DNA from: Apostichopus californicus
Taxonomy: Eukaryota > Echinodermata > Holothuroidea > Aspidochirotida > Stichopodidae
Assembly (NCBI GenBank): GCA_020650975.1
Contig: JAIPMN010005306.1
Span: 1 to 20,888 of the forward strand
Direction: 5' to 3'
Length of the DNA stretch: 20,888 nucleotides
The notes beneath the pieces were generated by a model. It ran no database searches and had not been told where the DNA came from. It worked only from the letters and a program-made list of their open reading frames with translations. This document shows, piece after piece, positions 1-10,129 of the stretch. The number at the start of each line of letters is the position of its first letter. Within the stretch, counting starts at the first letter, position 1. A program made the translations under genes and the position numbers.

Positions 1-970
1 CCATATATATTGCAAACTACTGAGAAATTTGAAAGCCTCTTAATTCTACGAAACAAATTTAACGGAGCAAAAACATGGTATATTCAATTGTTAACACAAC
101 CTAATGTGTTTTTATCTCACTCTGTAGAATTTAAATTGGTGAAGGAATGAACTCTGAAGTCTGGGAAGTTTTTTCCGAATGAGGTGGTAACGGAGAAGTT
201 ACATACATCAAACACACGGGTTAGTATCATGTCATATCTTTCACACATGCAGTTATGTTTTCTCCTTCAAACGCCATTAACATCGTTTCAATCTTTGTAA
301 GTGTCCATGCTTTCCACAGAACTATTTATCCTATCACATTAACAGTCATTTTAATTAAGGGGTTAGTCCTGCAGTGTATTTAGTGGTATCAAACAAGTTT
401 AGAACAAGCCCAAACAGTATACACGGCGATGGCAATTATTAAGACTTTGTGAGAACCTAGTTCTTTTAAATTTCTTCCTCTGCAAACCTAAGAAGGCTCG
501 ATACTTGTTTTAATCACAACAGCATATTGTTGAGTACAGACTACGATGAAAAAGGGGGAAATATATCAATTAGACAGAATAGTTAATTGGCACATTAAAT
601 AATTAGGAAAGTAAAATTAGAAAGAATAATGAGCAGTAATGGGCACTTTCTTAAGATTTGGAGCTTTCGGTCAGACATTCAAGCAGCTTGATAAAAATCA
701 TCTTTTACTTTGAGAGTGCTTTGCCTGACGTGAGAGGTTATACTACAAATGAAAACATCTGATATAAATTTAGGTACAAGAAATCTTTGGCAAGAGAAAA
801 TTTTGTCAATTCTCTTTACAAATGAAACCAATACATTTCAGAGCCTTGGAGGGAAAGCTGCTGATTTCATCACTTCATATTTTTATAGATATGATATTTT
901 TTAAATGTTTGTCTTCAAATATCTTCTGCACTGACATACCTTATTTATCAAGAATGCAAATTGCATTAGA
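1..970. other. AT-rich non-coding stretch
   Basis: I see no supportable gene, RNA or clear repeat here. All frames on both strands are closed at short intervals. One splice-acceptor-like spot near 837-841 is followed by about 20 open codons and then a stop. It has no recognisable product, so I do not call it an exon. Confidence 0.6.
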
Positions 971-989
971 AAGAATCCATGCTTTCTAT

Positions 990-1165
990 CTTGAGATATA
1001 GAGTTTACAATATTTTCAGTGTTTGACCGCTGGGAACCTCAGATGACCTTTGACCTCCACCAGAACCTAAACCAATAGGGTTCTTCCTTTCAATATGGGG
1101 CTTCCACATGCAAAGTATTAGGTTCATCGAAGTTACCCTTCTTGAGATATAGTGTTTACAAGCAA
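990..1165 (+). repeat. Dispersed repeat carrying a TGACCTTTGACCT core
   Basis: The segment starts with 'cttgagatatagagtttaca' at 990 and a near copy, 'cttgagatatagtgtttaca', recurs at 1141. It is therefore slightly more than one unit of a repeat with a period of about 151 bp. Between the two copies is a direct-repeat core, TGACCTTTGACCT, at 1044-1056. The arrangement (TGACCTTTGACCTCC, then 'aatagggttctt', then 'cttgagatatagtgtttaca') resembles a very common interspersed repeat of echinoderm and other marine invertebrate genomes. That family identity is from memory and was not searched. Confidence 0.55.
1044..1056 (-). promoter_or_regulatory. Perfect DR1-type nuclear-receptor half-site pair
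   Basis: On the minus strand the bases read AGGTCA-A-AGGTCA, the consensus DR1 element bound by HNF4 or RXR heterodimers in animals. It sits inside a dispersed repeat, so it may be an inherited repeat core with no local function. A second perfect copy is at 18026-18038. Confidence 0.3.
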
Positions 1166-1169
1166 GGTA

Positions 1170-2440
1170 TAACAAAAACACGCCATCATGACTGCATAGG
1201 TTTCTCTTCTCACTTAAACCATAAACCCAATTTTTCAGGATGGCAACCAGTATTATTTAGTTATTTTTCAAACAATTTTACCATGCTTTCAATGCTTGTT
1301 TCTCAAACAAAAATGTCATACTTTATAACAGCATTGTATTGAAAATCAGTCCACTACCTATAAATTTCTCACCCAAAGTATATAATTTCATGGATCGAAC
1401 AGACAGGACCGTGACAACCCGCATCTGACTTGAAATTCATACCGTGCTATCATATCATATTTATATTGTTGTTATTCATTTTTACATTACTCTTACTAGT
1501 ACAACTGCTATACTCCCCCGGACACTCGGATGCAAAGTGATTTCCATTTAAGCTTAACTAGCTTTTGAAAGTGAATTGAGTCACTCTCATAAATATGAAA
1601 AGGAATGTTCATTTTCAAATTTGTTACTTCTTCGGTTCGTGTCAATCTGGGAAAATGTCTATGAGAGCAAAACATAGCTACATGAAAACAAAGTTTGCGA
1701 GAAATAATTACATCACAACTAACATTATTCATTGTAAACAGCAAACCTATAACATTCTAGAAATGGTATCACATTAAAGGTATTCACACCATGTGACTAA
1801 AATGTTTCATGTGAAGCAGTATTTTACGAGAATGGATAAATGCGATGCAATGCAATGAAGCAACAACATATTTGCAACATGGTGAAACATGTGGAATTTC
1901 AAGCACTGTTAGTACTAAGTCCTTACTTTCACTGTTTGCATTATATACATGTATACAATATAATATAATAAACAATGTCACTCTATTAAGCAATGAATGT
2001 CCAACCAATTCACAAAAACAAATTTATGGATATTGTCCCCTGCACTTTCCATTTCAAAAGAAATTATGTCAGTTAATGAAAAACATAAAAACTGGCCGGG
2101 AAATTATAAACAAACTTAAGATTAAGAAGAGCAAAGAAATTCTTGGGCTAGAACAGGATTGGCACCAAACACTGCAAGGTCAAAGGGTCATGTCAATGAC
2201 AAATATTTTCTGATCAATTTGCAAATCGAAGCATCCAAATGGATGTTACATTTACATGTTTCTTCACGAAACAATTGGTTTATGGATTACTATTGTTTTT
2301 GATTGCATCTTTTCAAATTCAATGTAACCATGGTTAAAGACACCGTTACTTTCTGTACACAAACTTCTGAGATTTATCTACTCAGTCTTACAGTACAGCG
2401 TAAATAACTGTGAGTGTACACATGTACAGTGAGATTACGA
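1170..2440. other. AT-rich non-coding stretch with a DR2-like site
   Basis: No exon is supportable. An open frame at 1845-2213 (122 residues) has biased, low-complexity composition and no recognisable domain. At 2177-2190 the sequence AGGTCAAAGGGTCA (two AGGTCA-like half sites spaced by two bases) resembles the core of the 990-1165 repeat and may be another diverged copy. Confidence 0.5.
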
Positions 2441-2445
2441 TTAAG

Positions 2446-2962
2446 CACATACCGTGTACATACCGTACAATGACACATACCACATACCTTGTACATACCG
2501 TACAATGCCATATAGCACGTATACCTTGTACATACCGTACAATGGCATATAGCACACCTGGTACATACGGTACAATGCCATATATCACAAATCTTGTACA
2601 TGACGTACAATGCCATATAGCACATATACCTTTTACATAGCGTACAGTGGCATATCAAATGGCATATAGCACATACCGTGTATACATTCCGCACAATGAC
2701 ACATATCACAAACCTTGTGCATACCGTCCAATGCCATATAGCACATACCTTATATATACCGTACAATGCCATATTTCACACACCTTGTACATACCGTACA
2801 ATGGCATATAGCACACCTTGTACATACCGTACAATGACATATAGCACATACCGTGTACATACAGTACAATGACACTTATCACATACCTTGTACATACCGT
2901 ACAATGCCATATAGCACATACCGTGTACATACCGTACAATGGCATATAGCACATACCGTGTA
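2446..2962 (+). repeat. 35-bp minisatellite, about 14-15 copies
   Basis: The unit is close to 35 bp. It reads 'cacataccgtgtacatacc' followed by 'gtacaatggcatatag' and repeats about 14 to 15 times with point variants. Recurrent variants are ccgtg/ccttg and atgcc/atggc/atgac. One unit near 2645-2665 carries a partial internal duplication of 'ggcatatag'. Because 35 is not a multiple of three, each frame cycles through all three phases every 105 bp. Stops are rare on the minus strand, so several open frames (up to 132 residues) run through the array. They are by-products of the repeat and not genes. Confidence 0.95.
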
Positions 2963-3216
2963 ATATATGAGCTCTTTAAACTCTCCAGGGTCACAAACAA
3001 TCGTTTTCACCATTTTGTGAAATTCCATTGTCTGTCTTCACCGCCACCTGAGTATAAATGGGGTTGAACGTGATGTTACTGGCCAACACGCAATGATACA
3101 ATCAGCTTGTATAATGATTACGTGACCACAATTAACAATACTGTTAAGCTTCAAGTTTAATATGCAAATTAGGCTATACTTTTCTAACTCTGTTATAAAG
3201 GTGTTTTATAGATCTA

Positions 3217-3420
3217 CAGCAGGGATCCTCATTGGGCGGCCCATGAAAAAGATCGGCTCACATTCTTGCACTAACCGGGGTAGCCTATATGCTGGTCCTT
3301 AAAGCTTTACTTTTGAGTGCCTTACGTTCTGGCCCATCCTGCGCATTGTTCTATGTAAGTATAGAGTAATTTAATTCTCTCTGGCCCATGTTTCTCTCTG
3401 TCCCCCCTCGTAGAATAAAA
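3217..3420 (+). mobile_element. Possible hAT-type transposon end fragment
   Basis: The sequence CAGCAGGGATCCTCATTGGG at 3217, followed by CGGCCCATGAAAAAG, resembles the 'CAGGGGTTCTCAA...GGCCCG' left ends of many non-autonomous hAT elements. Two further 'tctggccca' segments occur near 3330 and 3380. I could not find a matching right terminus or an 8-bp target-site duplication. The element may be truncated, or this may be a chance likeness. Confidence 0.22.
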
Positions 3421-3589
3421 TTAATTGATAACCCTTGATTTTTTTATTTTATGAGCTGAAATTTCTTTTCAACAGTCTTTTCTCTCGATACAAACAAATA
3501 CAAGACATGTTTCAATATTTTGGGTATACAATTGTGTTGTTGAGACATTAATGAAACAACCTATCAATATATCCGCATCTATTATTATG

Positions 3590-3960
3590 CTCACGTATAT
3601 ATAGCCTATGTTCGTAGCGGTGAGTATATATACATCACATAGGCACAATGATACATATTCTTTTCCTGTTCAGCTTTGGTTTAAGCGAACCAGTCCGCGA
3701 GTACTGCAATACTCACAGGCATTGAACTTACCTTTACTATAAGCGAGACTTCCCTCTTCGTCAGTGCTGGCCGTACTGCCGTACGTTCTTTGGTTATTCT
3801 CCATTATTGAGCTATATATGGATTCGACGTTAGCCAAAATCAGAAAAACAAGTTAGAATACCTCTTCGTATCGTGTGTTCATACCGAGCTGGTTGGTCCT
3901 CAACTTTCACAAGTTATCCACCATTTAATCCCTAACGAGTATGTTGTTTTGAGACCATGG
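3590..3960 (-). promoter_or_regulatory. CpG-rich patch, likely 5' region of a minus-strand gene
   Basis: CpG dinucleotides are clustered here (about 17 between 3595 and 3890) in an otherwise CpG-poor, AT-rich background. The patch surrounds the start codon of the exon at 3732-3804. This is consistent with a gene start or 5' untranslated region. No transcription start can be fixed from sequence alone. Confidence 0.35.
3732..3804 (-). CDS. First coding exon of an unidentified minus-strand gene (partial)
   Basis: On the minus strand an ATG in good context (A at -3, G at +4) opens 24 codons plus one base. The exon then ends at a strong donor, AAAG|GTAAGT, at 3731-3726. The peptide starts MENNQRTYGSTASTDEEGSL and ends AYSK. 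It is polar and acidic, with no signal peptide or membrane segment, and looks like a cytosolic N-terminal tail. The frame is open back to 3852, but this is its only ATG. A weaker alternative donor (GTGAGT) lies 18 bp further on. The intron would be phase 1, and the next exon would be to the left. I found no convincing downstream exon in 1-3700, so it is probably outside the window. I do not recognise the family. The exon is too short for a length-based search but has the hallmarks of a real one. Confidence 0.5.
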
Positions 3961-3964
3961 ATAC

Positions 3965-5170
3965 AGTAGAATGACATATTCTAATGAAAATGACGACTTA
4001 AGTAAAATAATATCACATGACGAGTTACATTTGTACCGGAAAAGATGTTGATCTTAACATTCAGACATTCATACCTGTTAATATCAGCAGGCATGAAATA
4101 ATAGGAAAGTCCGGAAAGAAATTAGAGCTTGGTGCAAAAACATTTCATTTCTATATCATCAAAATCACGTGCACTTGGTATTTCCTGCCTTGTCATATGA
4201 CTTGCTTATATAGGCCAAGTTGCACAACTATAAAACTGCGGTATACAATACTTGGTGCTTGGAAACAACTAACTTTTATTAGGTATCATTCCCACATTTT
4301 GCAGCACCACAGACCCGTCCTTCAAGTTTTGGTCGCAAAATGATAACAATTACGGTACACAAACTTAACTAATGGCATTCATACGGGGAGGGGATGCCAT
4401 GTCTCCCCCTCACATACATCACCTGTCGTGGGTAAAACGTTTACAAGGGGGGTGCGGGGTGTTTACATTTAGTTAGGGAAGAATTGGAAAACTTTTTTTT
4501 TGGAGGGGGGGTGGGCCAGTACGTAGCCTAATTCAAAGAGGGAATGATTCACATGAATGAACTCGTTTTAATGTTATAAATGGAAGCCATCGATCCTGAA
4601 ACGAACGCAAGGGATTTGTATTAAACTTTCCTCTCTGCTATTCAATTTGCATTTTGTAGCCCGGCTCGGTGAAAACTACCCGTTTTCCACTCCATTTACG
4701 CATGAATTGTCTATACAAGGGTCATTCTACTTTCAGTGCGTCAAAACCATGTTGGTCAAAAAATGAAATAATAATTAGTAAATCAACTGTACAAGTAAAC
4801 CCACAAAGAAAAGCATATGCAACGAATTCCTGTCAGAATAATACGTGTATCATTTATAATGTATGGAGACTTACTTAAAGTGATATAGAGTTTAAAGAAA
4901 ACTAACTAGTTTAACAAAACCAAGACGAACACATAACTCGGTTTAAAGTAAACAACTCGTCAGTTAAAAAGTAAGCTAAGGTGAAACTTTAATGTAATAT
5001 TACTGTGGCACTATGTTTTCACATATAACATTGTTCTGTGCCCAGCATAAAAGGACTTGTTTGAAACGTTATATAGGCATAAAGCATGTGAACTCATCGT
5101 TAATTCACGTTTACTCTCCGTTCGTGTAACGAATACTTACAATACTAAATCTTCTAAAAAGTTAGGAGAT
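3965..5170. other. Non-coding stretch with G-rich tracts
   Basis: No gene is supportable. An open frame at 4017-4343 (108 residues) has no recognisable domain and no clear splice or promoter context. Between 4385 and 4515 there are several G runs: GGGGAGGGG near 4387, GGGGGGTGCGGGG near 4446, and GGAGGGGGGGTGGGCC near 4502. The first sits in a short imperfect hairpin (tggcat...atgcca, 4374-4402). Confidence 0.45.
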
Positions 5171-5475
5171 ACAGACCGACCAGTTGCTTCTTGGCCTTTT
5201 GGCTTAGATCATGAATCGTATTTGTTCCCTTTCTAAAGGACTCGTGATACTCATCTGACGATGACCAAACTGCGACAGTCTCGGTGCAAGGGGGACTGGG
5301 GTTGAGAGTGGATCAGTAGGTTGGTTCTCGTGCCCATGCAGGCTCTCCATCTTGAGTCATTTTTCTTAAAAAAGTATTGACCAGTTGCTCTGTCATTTTG
5401 GCTAAGATCCTGAGCAATATCTATTTCTCTTTCCAAGGGCCTCGAGATATACTCACTTGAGGTAACATCATCATG
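5171..5475 (+). repeat. Tandem pair of U2-snRNA-like segments
   Basis: Positions 5186-5212 read CTTCTTGGCCTTTTGGCTTA then GATCA, almost identical to the 5' end of U2 snRNA (CTTCTCGGCCTTTTGGCTAA then GATCA). A 'GTATTTGTTC' follows, where U2 has 'GTATCTGTTC'. About 201 bp later (5381-5410) a second, more diverged copy begins with the same 'ccagttgct' lead-in and 'TTTTGGCTAAGATC'. Both copies are followed by a similar 'ctc(g)tgata...actca' stretch. The branch-site-pairing and Sm regions of U2 are not recognisable. This is best read as U2-derived repeats or pseudogenes, possibly a SINE-like family, and not as working snRNA genes. Confidence 0.5.
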
Positions 5476-5479
5476 ATCA

Positions 5480-7200
5480 TACGGTTACAATTTCCCTCTG
5501 TTGTCCATGGGCTATGCTATAAGGAAGCACTAAATAACCACTTGCTTTCCAACAAAAATCCCACTTTGAAGGTTGCAGCCTTAAAATGGGGCTTACTTAT
5601 CAAAATAGCACACAAAGTACAACAAGCAAACATAGAGTACATGTTTCTATATGAAACGGAATCAAAATATTTTTTGTCCTCCGTATGTTCTTCCCATAAA
5701 TTCGCTAAATTCAGTAATATGCTTGACTGTATAATGGTAAGTTAAGAATGCTCGTGCTTACAATGCGTCAAAACAATTTATTTGTATTTGTTTATACTCA
5801 GTCCACAAATAGCTATACACCTATAGCTTAACACCTCCACCCACCCATCCATACACTCCCACACACCCCACCCTATCGCCCATCTTCCCAATAAGAAAAC
5901 TATACGGCCCAAGAAAAACATGCAGACATATTGCTAAGCGATATTCATGATGTTTTTTCCCTTCTTTCTGTTTTCGTCGATAATTCAGCAGAAAAAAGAA
6001 GCAGAAACAAACAAGACAATACATAAATAAGAAAACAAAAACCAAGGAGAAAAATTTGCCGATTTATCTTATACAACGTACTACATTATTAGGCTTATCT
6101 GCACTTCTGTAAAATCGTTTTTTAGTTATTTTTATTTAGTTTTGATCATGTGTTCACAGGATAAATAAAAATGAATCGGACGTGATAATCAGATTGTGAA
6201 TGTCGCCATCACATCACAATGAGCTAAAACGGTGACTCATTAATTTAAGTTAAGTTCTATTAAATGAGCTTTTACGGGTCAGATATGCTATTCAGTAATA
6301 TCAACGAAGTAAATAAGAATGATTTACCTGGATGGGTAACTTCTAAGTTTTCTTGGCCCACCCTATTGGCTGTTTTCTAATATACTGGGTGGGCAAATTG
6401 CTTGATTTTCCATGCATAATAGGGATTTCAACATCGTCCAACTGCTCATGATATATGTATGGAGGCGTACTCAAACTGACCTTTCTCATGTAATCCAGCA
6501 AAATAAACCACAGTTAGTCAATTTCTGCATTTAACACAAACATGATGATAACATGACATACACAATTTGCATATGAGTATAGTTGTCATACTTATAATTG
6601 AAATATGGTTGCTGTTATTATACGTAAAGTTGATAGGAAAACGAAACTTTGTGGTTTAAATAATTAGTTGGATGGGCAATATACTGTACTTGGTGGGTGA
6701 TTGCCAACACAGTTATAGTGTGTGATATATTTCCTTGTTCACTCTCTTCATGATCTTCATACACCGTTGGGAAATCACATCCACTGATTCCGATTCTTGG
6801 GGTAACACTCCTCAAATGCCCGCCATCACGCTCCCATGTGGGGATAACAACAGGAGGGACGAACCAAACAGTATGAGGAATGCAAACATCGTATTAATGG
6901 ACGTCTGTCATAGATCAATGGGTTAAACAAAACTTCACCAAAAGAGATTTCATTAACCTAAAATTTATTTCCCCATATTCCTTCGGGAAGGGGGCATTGC
7001 AATATTGTTATGCAAAAGTGCAATATGAGTGGAGCCACATAAAATATCGTCACGTGACAATGAAACCATGTAAAATCTAAATGAAGGCAAATTATTTTAC
7101 CGGTGAATGCTTGTTTCTTATACATTTAATATAGGACTTTTTTATTATTTATTTAATTAGTTAAACACTTAAACCAGGGTTGTTTTGTCCTATGTTCAAT
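5480..7200. other. Non-coding stretch with small inverted and related repeats
   Basis: No gene is supportable. The frame at 5473-5745 (90 residues) is unrecognised and begins right at the edge of the U2-like repeat. A C-rich tract lies at 5833-5875. An 8-bp perfect inverted repeat, GCCCACCC...GGGTGGGC, is at 6356-6363 and 6387-6394. A related segment (ggatgggcaatatactg...ggtgggtgattgcc) is at 6669-6704. Confidence 0.45.
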
Positions 7201-7208
7201 ACAGAGGC

Positions 7209-7493
7209 ATCGAAACAAGCAAGCAAAACAGTTTTATCCACTTGTAATAGAAAGCGGCAAAAGTCGCCTTGTAAACGCACTCGAATCATTGAAACAGAAT
7301 TTGTTAAATAGAGGGCGCTTCATGATACTGCCTCACCGACATCGAGAGACGAGTCGAGGGACCTGCAGTGAGGTCATTTTGGCATAACGACGTCGAAGTT
7401 TGTGTTTGGTGATAAGCCTGTATTCTGAATCAAACTCAGTCAGTATTATCATTATTTACCGCTATCAAAAGAAACATATGCGTACACAGTCAC
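7209..7493 (+). promoter_or_regulatory. CpG-rich patch with possible plus-strand first exon
   Basis: About 13 CpGs fall within 7209-7397 in a CpG-poor neighbourhood. Just downstream, an ATG at 7478 starts five codons (M R T Q S) plus one base before a consensus donor, GTAAGT, at 7494. This could be the 5' end of a plus-strand gene, conceivably the one whose terminal exon is at 9699-9989. That exon begins in phase 0 and this one ends in phase 1, so at least one further exon would be required, and I did not find one. The call is tentative. Confidence 0.25.
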
Positions 7494-7499
7494 GTAAGT

Positions 7500-9290
7500 T
7501 AACAGAAGCAGAACAAGTGTGATCATGCTATGTTGGATGCACTTGCTTTATTTGAACTCTCTTTTTATACATTATTTGAAGATACAGAAAGCTACAATTA
7601 CTTAGAAACGGAATAAACAATCATTCTACACAAATATTCAGTCAATAATGGTAGAAAGTTACATACATTAAACTTTAATGGAAGGGTTAATATGTAATTA
7701 AAAAGAAAAGGAATATCAAAACTCGATCTCTGATATTATTTTCTCAAGCATAATACTGAATTGAAATCACTGCAAGAAGACAGCATATCACAAACATATT
7801 CATCTTTATTAAATAGGTCTCAATATTGCATTTGCATATTATGTAACTGTAATGCCTTCTTTTATTTTGACACAAAGGAAGACTTGTAGAGCTATTTTCA
7901 TACTTTCGACGAGAGCAAACAAATTACCATAAATAGTATAGTAGATGCACAAGGAAACATCATAGAGAAATCTATGTTAAAAGGATAGTCCAGACTGAAG
8001 TAAATTCATTTTGACTGATAAAACAGAAACCTGGATATTCTATCATCTTGGTGAAATTTTCATTCAATTCCTGAATTTTTTGAGATAATTAAAGTTGACA
8101 TTGTCTCAGAATGGACCATAAGTAAGTTGTAAGAAAACTGGTATCATGATTTGTTTTCTTAAACTTTCCTGTGTTGGTTTGGCCTTTGCCTAGATACAGT
8201 TTCAATTTTAACATAAAGGAATGTGCAGTTAGCAATATATCAACAAATACGGTGTATTCATATAGTACCGAGATTCACCATACCTTTGATGCAGGAAATT
8301 GAACTTCTAAACCTTTAGTTTAACTTTGCTATAAAACGTATAAACTTCAACTAATTTTACCTCGAAACCGGCATACATGTATTGCATGCTGATTTTACAG
8401 GGAATATATTCTTTCATTAGTCAAAGAGTAATGTTATCGTTGGAATTGACTTTCTTGTGGGAAAATAATAGAAGGTATAGCGTAACAGAATATAAACAAG
8501 GAAGCTAGTATTGAATTCAACACGTAAATAAAAAATTGATTTATTATAATAAAGACTTAATAATCTTCATAATTACAACTTTCTCTACAATCTAAAGAAG
8601 ACATTTCCGATAGTTAAAATGCACAACTTATCGCGAATTTATTCCTAAAAAGAGACCGAACAACTGATAATGTTTATAATTGTATACTTTATTGTGTAAA
8701 CAGTGTATTTCTACGGATGCATTACAAAAGCTAAACCCAACCCTTTCAAACTTTGGACATTTTGTTAAGCCCATGTTAGTCTTTAACAATTCCAAATTCA
8801 GAACTGTAACAATAATATAGGCAGTGAACGTAACTATAATGATGACAGTAGGCTTAAGAGCATCTTCACGAAGGATCTTACGTATACAACGATAGCAAAT
8901 ATACATGAACCGTCACAAATTATGGGAGGCGGTTTAAAATATAGGGGCATCCAATGAATATTCATACATTGAACCAATGATAAATGTTCAACTCGCCAGG
9001 ACTGACATCGATAAGATCTAATGTTTATGTTTATGACTTTAGATATCAACTGTTATTTTTTTTCTGTTGAGTAATCGCTTTCCTTTTTATTCACATATAG
9101 GTTATAGATATAAATTATGTTGATTTTGCAAGATATCTCAGGAGAAGATAGGTCATTCTCCTATCTCGTTTTGTTTACAATGTACATAACTGCTACAATC
9201 GAAGAAGCTTCTTACAATTTTTAGTTTGGAAAGTTAAGTATAAGAGAGAAAACATAATAGTATCAAAAGTAGTTTTCACGCTATACATCA
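7500..9290. other. AT-rich non-coding stretch
   Basis: I see no supportable exon, RNA gene or strong repeat. A minus-strand frame at 8628-8906 (92 residues) has a hydrophobic patch but no recognisable family, start context or splice sites. I treat it as chance. Confidence 0.5.
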
Positions 9291-9345
9291 ATTTACATTT
9301 GAGCAACCATTCATCTTTTATGTTTTATATGGGCAGTCAGCAGGA
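9291..9345 (+). repeat. Diverged dispersed repeat, partner of 10749-10800
   Basis: The segment 'atttgagcaaccattcatct' followed by a 'gttttatatgggca' tail is closely matched at 10755 by 'atttgagcaaccatgtatca' and 'gtttcatatttggca', about 1.45 kb downstream in the same orientation. The two copies lie on either side of the terminal exon at 9699-9989. Confidence 0.4.
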
Positions 9346-9698
9346 CTTAATGTGATTCAGCCAAATAGAATTTGTACATACAAAATCTGTGGATGGAACT
9401 TAATGATAACATTTAGAAATGCTCATATATTAAAACCTCCAAAAGCAATCTGTATTGGAACCACAGAAAACTTTTTCTAGTTTATAGATTACAGTTTATT
9501 TTCTTTCAATTAAGTTTTTGCTACTGGTCCATATACCTTTATCTGACATATATCTTTGTAGAACCAGCAAAATCGCTTTCAGGACCAACAATATGTTCTT
9601 TAGTAAAAATGGACTGGTACTCTTGCAGTTGATCAAATAATAACTCCAAATTATAGATGGAAGGGTTAACCACGTCATGTATGTTTATCATATTTCAG

Positions 9699-9989
9699 GA
9701 AGAAACAAACTCCATGACACTGCTGAAAATACAAGGAGGAACAGATATTCTTCATGCAGAAACCATCACTGTGGTGGCAGAGGGGTGCAGCCTCATCATA
9801 GACGATGGCTCTTGTGATGTTACGTTGGGTGTGGCCCTTTTGATGGCAGTGTTTTGGGTCTATGAGTTTGAGTACCCAAAGGAACTCCAAAAGACTTATA
9901 CATTCCTTGAACAGTTTGTCTTTAAATTAAAATGTTCAAAAAGTGTACAAATGCCAGTAATTCGTCTACATACAGAGCTTACTCATTAA
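9699..9989 (+). CDS. Terminal exon of an uncharacterised protein (partial)
   Basis: A good acceptor (tatcatatttcag|GAAGAAAC, AG at 9697-9698) opens a 96-codon exon in phase 0 that ends at TAA 9987-9989. The product contains GGTDILHAETITVVAEGCSL, then IIDDG, then VALLMAVFWVYEFEYPKEL and TYTFLEQFVFKLK. From memory, this resembles the C-terminal end of large unnamed protein families in fish and marine invertebrates (the SAMD3-like group). In those, an aromatic helix with 'Y.FLQ.FFFKI' closes the protein. The frame is intact and its composition is protein-like, unlike its surroundings. No upstream exon was found in the preceding 2 kb. The gene may be split by long introns, or this may be a leftover exon of a multicopy, possibly transposon-related, family. 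The first AATAAA downstream is at 11367. The function is unknown. Confidence 0.5.
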   Translation, partial: EETNSMTLLKIQGGTDILHAETITVVAEGCSLIIDDGSCDVTLGVALLMAVFWVYEFEYPKELQKTYTFLEQFVFKLKCSKSVQMPVIRLHTELTH

Positions 9990-10129
9990 TACCCATTGTT
10001 AGTGTCTGGCAGTGTTTGCAGTTGGCTAACGAATTTTCTGGGTGGTTTCTCTCACTGTGAAACTTTTGATTATGGTCTGTGGCCTATAATCATTTCTTTC
10101 TTATGTATTACAAGTTCTTCACACTTTTT

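Noticed and set aside
2374..3000. Long minus-strand open frames (up to 132 residues) full of MALYGMYKVC-like repeats
   Set aside because: They are translations of the 35-bp minisatellite. The repeat period explains the openness in several frames.
4017..4343. 108-residue plus-strand frame
   Set aside because: No recognisable domain, splice context or family. Length alone is not compelling in 21 kb of six frames.
5473..5745. 90-residue plus-strand frame ending at a GTAAGT-like site
   Set aside because: Unrecognised sequence starting at the edge of the U2-like repeat. There is no support beyond openness.
8628..9049. Overlapping minus-strand frames with a hydrophobic stretch
   Set aside because: AT-rich sequence gives hydrophobic residues by chance. 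There are no conserved motifs, start context or splice sites.
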